A stretch of DNA of 64,000 nt from Paenibacillus kobensis NBRC 15729 (GCF_004000825.1 NZ_BILZ01000023.1:1-64000), one strand, 5' to 3'; counted from the first letter of the stretch, positions 18,068 through 27,374 are shown. Translations and numbers: made by a program. The notes: generated from the sequence alone by a model not told the origin.

Positions 18068-18242
18068 TAAGAAGAGACCTCCAACATTGATAGGTTACTA
18101 ATATATATCGTAAAGTGAATCAAAAATCGTGAGTACTGATGGCGACCATTATTATACATCCGATTATCTATTAATAATTCAAAGAATATGTCGATAGAGA
18201 ATATATAATAAGCATTATTAATAGGCAAGGAAGTGACAAGAC
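18068..18242. promoter_or_regulatory. Divergent promoter region, glycosyltransferase / rfbF
   Basis: This is a 175-base AT-rich gap between divergent genes. A TATAAT lies at 18204-18209, placed well for rfbF but without a clear -35. On the minus strand another TATAAT-like element lies near 18151. Neither promoter is complete enough to call with confidence. Confidence 0.35.
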
Positions 18243-19022
18243 ATGAAGGTAGTCATTCTAGCAGGTGGAAGAGGTACTCGAATTAGCGAAGAGTCGCATT
18301 TGAAGCCGAAACCGATGATCGAAATCGGCGATGCGCCGATTCTATGGCATATAATGAAAACGTATTCCCATTATGGATATAATGAATTCATCATTTGTTT
18401 AGGTTATAAAGGTTATGTAATTAAGGAGTACTTCGCAAACTATTTTCGGCATATGTCCGAGGCTATAACCTATGATTTCACATCGGGCAATACAGTAGAA
18501 GTCCATCATAATAAAGTTGAGCCATGGAAGGTTACTTTAGTGGATACGGGTCTGGATACGATGACGGGCAGCCGGGTCAAACGAGTTGCGTCTTATGTTG
18601 GTAACGAGCCGTTCATGCTTACCTATGGAGATGGTTTAGCCAATATCAATATTCATGAGCTTGTACGCGTGCATCAGCAAAGCAATCGGCTGGCAACCAT
18701 AACGGCAGTCCAGCCCGATGGCCGATTCGGCCGGTTGGAGCTGGCTGGCGATCAGGTTACCGGCTTTGCAGAGAAGGTGCGCGGCGACGGTGGTTGGATC
18801 AATGGCGGCTATATGGTATGCCAACCGGAAGTGTTCGGATACTTGCCGGATTGGGAAGATACGATTCTAGAACAAGGGCCATTGCAGAATTTGGCGAAGG
18901 ATGGCGAATTGAACACTTATCGTCACGAGGGCTTTTGGCAGCCGATGGATACGCTGCGGGAGAAGATCATTCTCGATGACATGTGGGATCGAGACAAAGC
19001 ACCGTGGAAGGTATGGGAATAA
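18243..19022 (+). CDS. rfbF: Glucose-1-phosphate cytidylyltransferase
   Basis: This 259-residue nucleotidyltransferase makes CDP-glucose from glucose-1-phosphate and CTP. The signature loop LAGGRGTRI is at residues 6-14, followed by SHLKPKPMIEIG and, further on, GDGLANI and WINGGYMV, all typical of RfbF. Length fits the family (about 257). AGGAAGTGA precedes the ATG. It begins a run of closely spaced genes on the same strand that end with the FkbM methyltransferase and includes rfbG, which uses its product. Confidence 0.95.
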   Translation: MKVVILAGGRGTRISEESHLKPKPMIEIGDAPILWHIMKTYSHYGYNEFIICLGYKGYVIKEYFANYFRHMSEAITYDFTSGNTVEVHHNKVEPWKVTLVDTGLDTMTGSRVKRVASYVGNEPFMLTYGDGLANINIHELVRVHQQSNRLATITAVQPDGRFGRLELAGDQVTGFAEKVRGDGGWINGGYMVCQPEVFGYLPDWEDTILEQGPLQNLAKDGELNTYRHEGFWQPMDTLREKIILDDMWDRDKAPWKVWE

Positions 19023-19034
19023 GGAGAGTGCTAG

Positions 19035-19955
19035 ATGAATAAAAAGAGAGTGCTATTAAGCGGTGCAAATGGCTATATTGCCCTCCATCTAGCGAATTGG
19101 TTGCGGAATAACAACTATCACGTTTTAACCGCTGCAAGAGATGGAAGCGGGGATTTACATATGGACTTTTCCCGGCCGAATCAAGTGGCAACCGATTCTG
19201 TCTCAGGTATTGATGCCATGATTCATACAGTCTCTCCTAATGAAACGTTATACAAAACGGACACTTATAGTGCTTTGAGCGAGAGTGTAACGGGGATTCA
19301 TGCCGCATTAGATTTTTGTACACATAATGAGATCCGCAAGTTTATCTATATATCTAGCTTTCATGTGATGGGCAATCAATCGGGTCGCCTATCGGAACTG
19401 TCTCCCATAGCGCCGCATAATGATTATGGACTTGCTCATGCAATAGCAGAGCAAACGGTTCAAATGTATAACCGGATTAAACAGCTGGATGGATGGGTCA
19501 TCAGACCCTCTAATGTATTCGGAGTTCCGGCAGACCGCGATAAATTTAAGCGTTGGAATTTGATTCCATTCCTATTCTGCAGGGAAGCTATCGAACGCGG
19601 TACCATAACGCTCCTTACCACGGGCAGTCAACTTCGCAACTTTGTCGGCGTCACAGATGTGTGCAGGAACATTCAATGGATACTGGATAATGAACCTGCA
19701 GAACGAATTATCCATGCCTATGGACAGGACACACTTAGTGTTTATCAGTATGCGCTTCTGGTGCAAAAGGTTGCTAGAGAACGCTACGGCAGAACGGTAT
19801 CAATTATACGTCCGGAAGGCAGTAATTCGGTGTCCGAATTTGAATTCACGAGTTGCTGCAGCATTCCTGAGCTCGCGCCGCGTGACAATCTGGAGACTTT
19901 CGTAATGGACATGCTTGGAGTATATCACGACTTGGTCAGTACAAACTCGTTTTAA
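19035..19955 (+). CDS. NAD-dependent epimerase/dehydratase family protein with altered YxxxK motif
   Basis: This 306-residue extended SDR lies between rfbF and the rfbC-like gene. It has the Rossmann start SGANGYIA (third glycine of GxxGxxG replaced by alanine) and YISS at 105-108. The catalytic motif reads Y131-GLA-H135, so the usual lysine is a histidine. From its place it may reduce the 4-keto group of a CDP-6-deoxy sugar, but the missing lysine makes the catalytic role uncertain. The C-terminal half (RPSNVFGVP, GSQLRNFVGVTDV) still looks like a sugar-nucleotide binding region. Confidence 0.8.
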   Translation: MNKKRVLLSGANGYIALHLANWLRNNNYHVLTAARDGSGDLHMDFSRPNQVATDSVSGIDAMIHTVSPNETLYKTDTYSALSESVTGIHAALDFCTHNEIRKFIYISSFHVMGNQSGRLSELSPIAPHNDYGLAHAIAEQTVQMYNRIKQLDGWVIRPSNVFGVPADRDKFKRWNLIPFLFCREAIERGTITLLTTGSQLRNFVGVTDVCRNIQWILDNEPAERIIHAYGQDTLSVYQYALLVQKVARERYGRTVSIIRPEGSNSVSEFEFTSCCSIPELAPRDNLETFVMDMLGVYHDLVSTNSF

Positions 19956-19967
19956 AGGAGAATCGCT

Positions 19968-20543
19968 ATGCTCGTACATCCGACTCCTCTTCAGGGAGCA
20001 GCTCTGCTGGAAATGGAGCCGATATCAGATAACCGGGGTTATTTTGCGAGAAGTTTTTGCAAAAAAACGTTAGCTGAGCATGGTCTGTCGTTCAATATGG
20101 TACAAGCGAACACGGCATTCAACCGGCACAGAGATACCCTTCGAGGAATGCATTATCAGAAGCCTCCTTACTGTGAGGATAAGATTGTAACGTGTACCCA
20201 GGGGGCAATCTACGATGTTATCATTGATCTCAATGAAGATAGTCCAACCTACTGCCAATGGTATGGAATTAATCTCACGGAGGACAACAATTTATCCTTA
20301 TACATACCGAAAGGTTTTGCGCATGGTTACTTGACGCTTACCGATAATGCCGGCATTCATTATCTGGTCAGCGAATACTATACGCCGTCTCATGAGTCTG
20401 GAGTTCGCTGGAATGACCCTGCATTTGGTATTGAATGGCCCAATCGAGATTCTCTCCTGCTATCAATGAAAGACGAGAAGTGGGGAAACTTCGACAAGAC
20501 TGCAGGCGGACTTTTCGTCACGGAAGGAGTAATACATGAATAG
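19968..20543 (+). CDS. rfbC: RmlC/RfbC-like nucleotide-sugar 3,5-epimerase
   Basis: This 191-residue cupin of the dTDP-4-dehydrorhamnose 3,5-epimerase family has the signature FNRHRDTLRGMHYQ with catalytic H62, the strand YDVIIDLNEDSPTY, and IPKGFAHGYLTL. Length is near the family's 180-190. No rmlA, rmlB or rmlD lies nearby while CDP-glucose enzymes do, so the likely substrate is CDP-4-keto-6-deoxyglucose rather than a dTDP sugar. Its end overlaps the next gene by 8 bases. Confidence 0.87.
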   Translation: MLVHPTPLQGAALLEMEPISDNRGYFARSFCKKTLAEHGLSFNMVQANTAFNRHRDTLRGMHYQKPPYCEDKIVTCTQGAIYDVIIDLNEDSPTYCQWYGINLTEDNNLSLYIPKGFAHGYLTLTDNAGIHYLVSEYYTPSHESGVRWNDPAFGIEWPNRDSLLLSMKDEKWGNFDKTAGGLFVTEGVIHE

Positions 20544-22347
20544 ACAGGTAGCAGAACAACTAATAGGGATATTGGATGTTGGCCGGGAAGGGATTGCGCA
20601 CTTGGCCAATTGTATTCATGAGGGCGCTTTGAGCCCAGAGGATATGATTATCCTGGATACGTTGACAGAGATGCTGCCGGCAGTGGAAGAAGCGGTTGCG
20701 GGCATTCCAATTCTTAATCGAGTCAAGGACATTAATAGTAACCTTGATTTCTATATGAAACAACTTCAAGAAAGCTTCGCCGATGGTGATGTGGATGGTT
20801 TTCTATATAACTTTCAATTCCACTTCTGCTCGATGTTTCGAATTCTAGAGTTGGAAGTATCCATGCTGATTGAACAATTTATCGATAAAGATGATTTTCC
20901 GCATCTCTACCCTGAAGTCGGAGAGATGGATCATTCCGAGATTTTACATAAAGGAACCAAGGCTCGATATAAAGCGAGTGTTGTCCTGCTCGCCTATAAC
21001 AATTTGAATTATACCCGAGATTGTGTAGAAAGTATTTTGGCCAACACCCATGATGTGGATTACGAGTTGATTTTGGTGGACAACGGCTCCACGGATGGGA
21101 CCAAGGCCTATTTTGAGTCCATTTCCGGGGCTAAAGTCATTCACTTGAAGTACAATTTGCATGTCGTCAAAGGGTTCAATATGGGCATGATGGCTGCTGA
21201 GGGGCAGTATTGTGCTGTGTTGTGCAACGATTTCATTTTTACGCCGAACTGGCTTAGTAATCTGATGATTTGTATCGAGTCGGATCCTGCCATTGGATAC
21301 GTTTCGCCGGGGGCGACTTATATATCGAATTTGCAAATGGTGGATATTCCTTTTATATCTAAAGAAGACTTCCAGGAACGGGCAAGAGCGTATAACGTTA
21401 GTAACCCGTCTATGTGGGAGGAACGCATTGTTCTGCTGCCTAATGTACTCTGCAGTCCTACGGCCTTGCTGGATCGAATCGGATATTACGATACGAGGTT
21501 CTTCCGCGGAGAATTCGCAGATGACGATATTAGCTTCAAGATCAGGCGTGCGGGATATAAGTTAGTTTATTGTGCTGATACGGTTACACATCATTATGGC
21601 AGTGTGACGACTGTTAGCGATCACATGACGAATTCGATGGAGGAAGGCAGACGAATATTCCTAGACAAATACGGTTTGGATGCCTGGCAAGATGCGCGAA
21701 TCAGTTCAGTTGCACTAAATATCGACTATCAACGGCTGTCGGGAATCCAAACGGTACTGGGAATTGATGTGAAGTGCGGCGCTGATCTGCTGCATGTGAA
21801 AAATAAGCTCTGGTCGGAATTCGGCACGAAAGCGAAGCTGTCGGTATGTACGACTGAACCGAAATATGTAGATGACCTCATCACAATCTCAGAAGACGTC
21901 AAATTGTTCCATGCCTTCACATCGCTTTCCGAGATGATTGATGAGAAATATGATTTGGTATACATTGAAAAGCCGCTTGATTTGTACCACGACGATCTGG
22001 ACGATGTATTTAGCGGATTGGCTAATATCGTGAAGAAGAACGGAAGAGTTATCTTTACTGTTAATAACAGAACGAATGTTGAAACAATATTAGAAATGCT
22101 TAATGCCTCTTACACCCTACATCATAAGAAAATTTATATGCGTGACTTGGTAGCTCAGCAAGCTGCAAAATGGGGCTTTGAGCCATACTCAATAGTTAAT
22201 TTCTGTTCGGAACAAAGAAGCTCAATGAGCGAAAATGTAATCAAAGCATTAACACAATGTATCGCGGGTACAGATATGGAACGAGCTTCTCAACTGGAAG
22301 TGATGTTAAAATCTCAGTTCACAGTATTTCAGATGAGGTACTGTTAA
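20536..22347 (+). CDS. Family 2 glycosyltransferase with C-terminal methyltransferase-like domain
   Basis: This 603-residue protein has a helical N-terminal domain (1-145) and a GT-A domain from about 150 to 380 (ASVVLLAYNNLNYTRDCVES, LILVDNGSTDGT). Residues 395-560 look like a Rossmann methyltransferase fold (TVLGIDVKCGADLL near its start, then LVYIEKPLDL and GRVIFTVNN), although a clear SAM-binding glycine loop is not obvious. It probably transfers the CDP-linked sugar made by the flanking genes. Overlap with rfbC and a 1-base gap to rfbG show tight coupling. Confidence 0.82.
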   Translation: MNRQVAEQLIGILDVGREGIAHLANCIHEGALSPEDMIILDTLTEMLPAVEEAVAGIPILNRVKDINSNLDFYMKQLQESFADGDVDGFLYNFQFHFCSMFRILELEVSMLIEQFIDKDDFPHLYPEVGEMDHSEILHKGTKARYKASVVLLAYNNLNYTRDCVESILANTHDVDYELILVDNGSTDGTKAYFESISGAKVIHLKYNLHVVKGFNMGMMAAEGQYCAVLCNDFIFTPNWLSNLMICIESDPAIGYVSPGATYISNLQMVDIPFISKEDFQERARAYNVSNPSMWEERIVLLPNVLCSPTALLDRIGYYDTRFFRGEFADDDISFKIRRAGYKLVYCADTVTHHYGSVTTVSDHMTNSMEEGRRIFLDKYGLDAWQDARISSVALNIDYQRLSGIQTVLGIDVKCGADLLHVKNKLWSEFGTKAKLSVCTTEPKYVDDLITISEDVKLFHAFTSLSEMIDEKYDLVYIEKPLDLYHDDLDDVFSGLANIVKKNGRVIFTVNNRTNVETILEMLNASYTLHHKKIYMRDLVAQQAAKWGFEPYSIVNFCSEQRSSMSENVIKALTQCIAGTDMERASQLEVMLKSQFTVFQMRYC

Positions 22348-22348
22348 T

Positions 22349-23422
22349 ATGGTGAACGGTGGACATAGACAACACGGTTTCTGGAAGGGCAAGAAAGTGT
22401 TCCTTACAGGGCACACGGGGTTTAAAGGAAGTTGGGCAACGCTTTTGCTTCAGCGATTGGGTGCGGAGATCAGCGGCTATTCGCTGCAGCCGGAACCGGG
22501 GCCTCAGTTGTTCCGAATTGCTGACGTGAACGAAGGGATTCAATCTTATTATGGTGATATTACCGACTATAACGGTCTGTTCACAGCAATGAATGAGGTG
22601 CAGCCTGAAATCGTTCTGCATCTGGCAGCTCAGCCCTTGGTGCGTCTTTCATACGATGAACCAATCCACACTTTCAATACGAATATTATGGGAACTGTCT
22701 ATCTGCTTGAGGCTGCACGACAGGTTTCCTCAGTGAAGGTAGTCGTCAATGTGACGAGTGATAAGTGTTATGACAACCCGGGACATGTTGTACATGCATT
22801 CCAAGAAGGGTCGCCAATGGGAGGAGCAGATCCATACAGTGCCAGCAAAGGGGGCGCAGAGCTTGTAGCTGCTGCTTATTCTAAGTCCTATTACACTCAT
22901 GGAGAAAAAGTGCTGGCTTCTGCGCGGGCGGGCAATGTTATTGGCGGAGGGGATTTCGCCAAGGACCGCATTGTTCCGGATATCATCCGTTCACTGGAGT
23001 CCCATCAACCGCTGACTATTCGCAATCCGAATGCTGTGCGGCCTTGGCAGCATGTCCTTGATTGTATTCACGGTTACCTTAACCTTGCAGAGCATTTGTG
23101 GCACTATGGTCATGATTTTGACGGCGGCTGGAACTTCGGTCCGGACGAAACGGCTATTTTGTCGGTATCTGATATCGTCGAGCAAGCTTTGCATTATATG
23201 AGTGTTAAGCCTGAGGTAGTATATGAAACGCGGGCTCAGCCGTATGAGGCAAAATGCCTAATGCTAAATAGCGATAAAGCACGACAACAACTGGGATGGA
23301 AGCCGAAACTGACAGCACAGGAAGCCATTCAATGGTCGATGGAATGGTATAACGATTACTTGCTGCAACAAGACATGAGACAAGTTACCTTGCAACAAAT
23401 TAATCGTTACATGGATAAGTAG
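22349..23422 (+). CDS. rfbG: CDP-glucose 4,6-dehydratase
   Basis: This 357-residue extended SDR matches RfbG: FWKGKKVFLTGHTGFKGSWA with the GxxGxxG loop, LAAQPLV, VTSDKCY, and the catalytic YSASKGGAE with Tyr and Lys intact. It converts CDP-glucose to CDP-4-dehydro-6-deoxyglucose, following RfbF. No RfbH (3-dehydrase) gene is present, so a 6-deoxyhexose rather than a 3,6-dideoxyhexose is the expected product. Confidence 0.95.
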   Translation: MVNGGHRQHGFWKGKKVFLTGHTGFKGSWATLLLQRLGAEISGYSLQPEPGPQLFRIADVNEGIQSYYGDITDYNGLFTAMNEVQPEIVLHLAAQPLVRLSYDEPIHTFNTNIMGTVYLLEAARQVSSVKVVVNVTSDKCYDNPGHVVHAFQEGSPMGGADPYSASKGGAELVAAAYSKSYYTHGEKVLASARAGNVIGGGDFAKDRIVPDIIRSLESHQPLTIRNPNAVRPWQHVLDCIHGYLNLAEHLWHYGHDFDGGWNFGPDETAILSVSDIVEQALHYMSVKPEVVYETRAQPYEAKCLMLNSDKARQQLGWKPKLTAQEAIQWSMEWYNDYLLQQDMRQVTLQQINRYMDK

Positions 23423-23427
23423 GGGGG

Positions 23428-24102
23428 ATGAAGGTGGAGCTATCGCTTTCGGTACAGGAGTTTAGAGAGTACGTGAGCAGGCAGCTTAATCATTTCTTTC
23501 CGGACAAATATATGGTTCAGCTTAATGATAATTCGGCAGCCTTCGATCTTGCCTTGGAGCGTACGGAGTATTGTTTGAAGGATGTGACGCTTCAAACTTA
23601 CTTCAAGGACGGAAATCTATATTTGAACCATCTGTATTCCGATCAATATGCCGTGTTCTTGTGGTTCTTGTCCAATTCAATATGGTCACGGACAGAGGAC
23701 TTGGCTATAGCGAATAAATTGTTTTATTTGAATAAATCATTGCATGGATTTAGTTGTCTTTACGATACGAAACTGCCTTCGATCTTCCTGCTGCTTCATA
23801 CTGTGGGAACGGTGCTAGGTAAAGCAGAATATGGAGACTATCTAGTAGCTGGCCAGGGGAGTACAGTAGGGGCTCAGAATGGGAAGTACCCTATTCTAGG
23901 GCGGGGGGTTGCTGTTCTCCCTCATTCGTCGATTATTGGCGATTGTGTGATTGGCGACAAAGTATCAGTAGGAATCAATGCATCCGTTTATCAGAAGAAC
24001 ATTGAAAACAATACTGTCGTGTACCGGTCGGAAGATGGCTCCATTGGATATAAGTATAAAGAGCAATGTTGGGCCCAACGCTGGTACAACGTTCAAATCT
24101 AA
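23428..24102 (+). CDS. Serine acetyltransferase-like left-handed beta-helix protein
   Basis: This 224-residue protein has a helical N-terminal half and hexapeptide-repeat coils in the C-terminal third (YLVAGQGSTVGAQNGKYPIL, IIGDCVIGDKVSVGINASV), as in CysE-type acyltransferases. In a sugar cluster it may acetylate a sugar, but the acceptor cannot be read from sequence. GGGGGG abuts the ATG at 23428, whereas it is 6 bases from an in-frame GTG at 23434, so the latter may be the real start. Confidence 0.72.
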   Translation: MKVELSLSVQEFREYVSRQLNHFFPDKYMVQLNDNSAAFDLALERTEYCLKDVTLQTYFKDGNLYLNHLYSDQYAVFLWFLSNSIWSRTEDLAIANKLFYLNKSLHGFSCLYDTKLPSIFLLLHTVGTVLGKAEYGDYLVAGQGSTVGAQNGKYPILGRGVAVLPHSSIIGDCVIGDKVSVGINASVYQKNIENNTVVYRSEDGSIGYKYKEQCWAQRWYNVQI

Positions 24103-24140
24103 AATCATTTGTAATCATGGAAACGAATCGAGGGAACAGA

Positions 24141-25208
24141 ATGGATAAGCTGATTAATGCGCTCCGAACGATTGGTAATAATGAAGTCGCACGCAACAAG
24201 CTCGTTGCTGTGTTGAAAGAAATTGAAAGTGAACTTCAATATGAAGGTGATGCTAGAGAAGAGGTAGTTGGACCTATCGTAGACGCCATGTTCGACGCAC
24301 AGACGATTTTGAATAAACGAATTTCGAACGGGTTGGTGTTTGACTATTATTATCGCACCAAAATCGCAAGGGATTTCCTCCTCTCGGCCCCCGAAGTGCC
24401 GGATCATGTCTGGGAGCCTCAAACGACAAAGCTGCTTATGCATCTCTCGCGGCAAGCCAAGCATGTTCTGGTTGGCGGAGCGTACTTTGGAGACCAAGTC
24501 GTAATGGTTGCTAATCAGATCCAAGGCAACGAAGGCATTATTCATGCATTCGAACCGAATGTTGATCAGAATCAGATGCTGCAAAAAAATGCGAATAATA
24601 ATGGATTGACGAATATTCGTACGTGGCGGATGGGTTTGTGGAAAGACAGCGATAGCCATTTGCGACTGGTTGGCGAAGATTCTTTTGCTTATGCAGAACT
24701 TGCTCAGACGGAGAACGGGACTGCAGATTCAGATGCTTTTCCTACCGTTTCTATCGATCATTATCTCCACAGCAATCAAATCAGTAAGCTAGATCTGATT
24801 ATGTTAGACATTGAAGGTTTGGAATATGATGTTCTTCAAGGAGCAAAGAGCCAATTAGAACTCCCGCCAGGGGACGCGCCGAACATTGTATTTGAAGTAC
24901 ATCGGCACTATGTAGACTGGAGCAACGGTCTGCATAATAGTGATATTGTCAAATTTCTGGCCGGATACGGATATTCGGTATTCGCTGTGCGTGACTATAA
25001 TTCAAACGTAGATATGCATGCTGCCCCAGTCGAGATTATCGCGCCTGAAGAGGTACATTTGGAAGGGCCGCCGCATGGGTTTAATATGCTCGCGGTGAAA
25101 GATGTGACGATCTTGAACCACGCTTTATTTAAAGAATGCAATGGAGTTAGCCCTAAGTTGTTGAAACATAAAGATCCCAGGTTCCATCATCCGATACACA
25201 AACAATAA
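24141..25208 (+). CDS. FkbM family SAM-dependent methyltransferase
   Basis: This 355-residue protein has an FkbM domain in its C-terminal two thirds: VLVGGAYFGDQVV as the SAM loop, IHAFEPNVDQ, PTVSIDHYLHSNQISKLDLI, then MLDIEGLEYDVLQGA. FkbM enzymes O-methylate sugars and other hydroxyls, so this one probably methylates the glycan. The ATG at 24141 is preferred: AGGGAA ends 5 bases upstream, while ATG 24117 and the earlier TTG lack a ribosome site. It closes the sugar operon. Confidence 0.87.
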   Translation: MDKLINALRTIGNNEVARNKLVAVLKEIESELQYEGDAREEVVGPIVDAMFDAQTILNKRISNGLVFDYYYRTKIARDFLLSAPEVPDHVWEPQTTKLLMHLSRQAKHVLVGGAYFGDQVVMVANQIQGNEGIIHAFEPNVDQNQMLQKNANNNGLTNIRTWRMGLWKDSDSHLRLVGEDSFAYAELAQTENGTADSDAFPTVSIDHYLHSNQISKLDLIMLDIEGLEYDVLQGAKSQLELPPGDAPNIVFEVHRHYVDWSNGLHNSDIVKFLAGYGYSVFAVRDYNSNVDMHAAPVEIIAPEEVHLEGPPHGFNMLAVKDVTILNHALFKECNGVSPKLLKHKDPRFHHPIHKQ

Positions 25209-25271
25209 TCTAGCGCTTTAAGGATGGAAAAATCTCTATTCACAGCAATGAATCCGTTTTCAAAAAAATGT

Positions 25272-25300
25272 TTGACAATTATATGAAGTCGGGTTATATT
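25272..25300 (+). promoter_or_regulatory. Sigma-A promoter of the cold-shock gene
   Basis: TTGACA (25272-25277), 17 bases, TATATT (25295-25300). It gives a leader of about 50 bases before cspA. Confidence 0.87.
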
Positions 25301-25359
25301 CGAATTGTGGGCCTCACGTAGGCCGGACACAGCATTTGAAGATGAAGGGAATGTTACGC

Positions 25360-25557
25360 ATGCAAGGTAAAGTAAAATGGTTTAACGCAGAAAAAGGCTA
25401 CGGATTCATCGAGACGGAACAAGGCGGCGACGTATTCGTCCACTTCTCCGCAATCCAAGCTGACGGCTTCAAAACGCTGGAAGAAGGCCAAGCTGTAGAA
25501 TTCGACATCGTCGAAGGCGCACGCGGTCCACAAGCTGCAAACGTAGTAAAACTGTAA
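25360..25557 (+). CDS. cspA: Cold-shock domain protein
   Basis: This 65-residue single OB-fold protein has RNP1 KGYGFIE and RNP2 VFVHFSAI. It binds single-stranded RNA and DNA and acts as an RNA chaperone. The ATG at 25360 ([12 protein letters not shown]) is chosen from family length and AAGGGA 9 bases upstream; in-frame codons upstream would add a non-conserved extension. It stands alone between its own promoter and terminator. Confidence 0.96.
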   Translation: MQGKVKWFNAEKGYGFIETEQGGDVFVHFSAIQADGFKTLEEGQAVEFDIVEGARGPQAANVVKL

Positions 25558-25617
25558 TTATTCGGCTCGATGATCGAGCCAACTTCATAGATGGTGTCAA
25601 CACCAGACATGAGCGAC

Positions 25618-25645
25618 AAAACCCCGGGCAACCGGGGTTTTTTAT
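25618..25645 (+). terminator. cspA terminator
   Basis: AAAACCCCGG and CCGGGGTTTT form a 10-bp stem around GCAA, ending in TTTTTT. Confidence 0.93.
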
Positions 25646-25660
25646 TATATAGAATCACTG

Positions 25661-25688
25661 TAAAGAAAGCAGGACTGTGAACCGAGAT
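25661..25688 (+). promoter_or_regulatory. Candidate sigma-D promoter of fliB
   Basis: TAAA (25661-25664), 16 bases, then ACCGAGAT (25681-25688). This differs by one base from ACCGATAT upstream of the discoidin gene and keeps the same spacing. Initiation near 25695 would put the upstream ATG (25704) almost at the 5' end. Confidence 0.6.
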
Positions 25689-25727
25689 AGTATATAGGAC
25701 AGAATGGCTAGAAGGGATCGATTCGAG

Positions 25728-26948
25728 ATGATGCAGCAGAAAACAATGCTCCCGCAATATATGAGACAGTTTGCATGTACTGGAACTGCATGTGAAGATA
25801 CGTGCTGCAGGAGTTGGGCGATTTTCATTGATAAGAGTACGTATAAAAACTATCAAAAGGTCTCGGATTCGACGCTGAAGAAGCGGCTCGATCAAAATGT
25901 CGAACGGGTTAAAGTAAATGCATCGGATCAAAACTATGCGATCATGAAACTGAACGATCAAGGGGCATGTTCGTTTTTAACAGAAGAAAAGATGTGCGGC
26001 ATTCAGGCAACCCTCGGCGAGAGCTATTTAAGTACAACCTGCGCGACATATCCTCGGAATATTAATATCGTTGATGACACAATTGAGGTCAGCGCCAGCA
26101 TGTCATGTCCTGAGTCGGCTCGATTAGCTCTCTTGAATAAAGATCCTATGGAGTTCGATGTTATCGAATCGAATAATAATTATAAAGCGATCAGTAGCCT
26201 TGTCAGAACAACTGCAAGTAATACAATAGAGGCCCACTTTTGGGAAATTCGGATTTTCGTCATCTCGTTGCTGCAGAACCGGAATTATAATTTGACCGAT
26301 CGAATGATTATTCTTGGACTATTCTGTGAGAAGCTCGAAGAAAGTATAAGCAATGAGAAATTCGAACTCATTTCTTCATTAATAGAAGAGTATAAAGTGA
26401 AGATTGCGAATAACAGCTTCGCTCCGTTACTAGGGCAAATGCCTCAAGCTCATCATATATCTATGCAGTTATTGAGCAGAATGGTTGAACTAAGGAGTGG
26501 AAAGGGGCAGCTGAATGCTCGATATAAGGCACTGTTAGATGAGGTGATTCAAGGGTTTGGGTTGGAGAAAAATGATTCAGAATATATTCTCGGTCGCTAT
26601 AAAGAGGGGTTAGAACTCATATTCGCACCAGTCCTTCGCGAGCAGGAATATATATTAGAAAACTATATCGTCAATTACGTTTTTGAAAAATTGTTTTTAT
26701 TTAAGAAGGGATACTCCGCGTTTCAGCAATATATTCAACTAGTCTCACTGTTATCTCTAATCAAATTCCATATAATAGGAAGAGGTCTAGAAGACGGTGA
26801 AATAAGTCCGGAGACCTGCGTGAGTGTGATCCAGATTTTGTCTCGCTCGTTAGAACATAATGAAGGTTATTTGAAGCAACTGATTGGCTTTGTGGAGGAC
26901 TTAAAGTTAAATCCGTTAGCACTAATGGTCATTTTAATAAAGAATTAA
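25728..26948 (+). CDS. fliB: Flagellin lysine-N-methylase FliB
   Basis: This protein of about 406 residues has the FliB N-terminal cysteine signature FACTGTACEDTCCRSW (C17, C22, C26, C27) and further cysteines in GACSFL, KMCGIQ and TTCATYPR, thought to hold a metal or Fe-S centre. FliB methylates surface lysines of flagellin, first known in Salmonella. ATG 25728 is chosen because GAAGGG lies about 10 bases upstream and the likely sigma-D start falls near 25695; an in-frame ATG at 25704 is the alternative. It is more AT-rich than the housekeeping genes. Confidence 0.92.
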   Translation: MMQQKTMLPQYMRQFACTGTACEDTCCRSWAIFIDKSTYKNYQKVSDSTLKKRLDQNVERVKVNASDQNYAIMKLNDQGACSFLTEEKMCGIQATLGESYLSTTCATYPRNINIVDDTIEVSASMSCPESARLALLNKDPMEFDVIESNNNYKAISSLVRTTASNTIEAHFWEIRIFVISLLQNRNYNLTDRMIILGLFCEKLEESISNEKFELISSLIEEYKVKIANNSFAPLLGQMPQAHHISMQLLSRMVELRSGKGQLNARYKALLDEVIQGFGLEKNDSEYILGRYKEGLELIFAPVLREQEYILENYIVNYVFEKLFLFKKGYSAFQQYIQLVSLLSLIKFHIIGRGLEDGEISPETCVSVIQILSRSLEHNEGYLKQLIGFVEDLKLNPLALMVILIKN

Positions 26949-27374
26949 TCAACTTAAATACAATGTGGGGAGTGTAAATAGCTATTGTCATAGAGCTGCT
27001 GCCTAGCAGCTCACACAGCTTTATAATTAGAGTATGAGCGATATTAATAGCAGCTTTTGGAGCGCGGTATATATACGAAAAGACAACTACGTAACCAAGC
27101 ATGATTAATTTCAGATAAAGAAGATGCAGAGCTTCACATGCCCGAGGCTCTGCATTTAAAGTTCAACTTTCGCATCTAAGCAAGAAGCGCTGCTCACTGC
27201 TCCACAAGTCATCGCGACTATACTGGATCGAGCGATTGATCAACGAAATTATCGTAATGAAGGCGGAAAAATTTCCTCACTTATTCAGCGTAAATTCCGT
27301 TAATGGATCACCGGATTGCTTAGCTACGTCAAGGCTTATCTACCAATTTCAAGCTGCTAGAGTTGAGCTATTAC
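26949..27374. other. Intergenic stretch with two hairpins, no gene recognised
   Basis: This is about 430 bases without a credible gene. GAGCTGCT/AGCAGCTC (26993-27012, loop GCCT) and ATGCAGAGC/GCTCTGCAT (27124-27155, 14-base loop) are perfect inverted repeats. Neither has a good T-run, but the second could end fliB transcripts. A short open stretch near 27188-27300 shows no homology I can name. Confidence 0.5.

Noticed and set aside
18068-18140. Sigma-D promoter for the minus-strand glycosyltransferase
   Set aside because: A TACGATAT exists on the minus strand, but the element 16 bases upstream reads TCAC rather than TAAA.
18243-23422. Classical dTDP-rhamnose pathway
   Set aside because: The rfbC-like gene suggested it, but rmlA, rmlB and rmlD are absent and the partners are CDP-glucose enzymes.
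27180-27302. Possible transposase or gene remnant between fliB and the discoidin gene
   Set aside because: A short open stretch is present but I cannot match it to any family, and no inverted repeats bound it.
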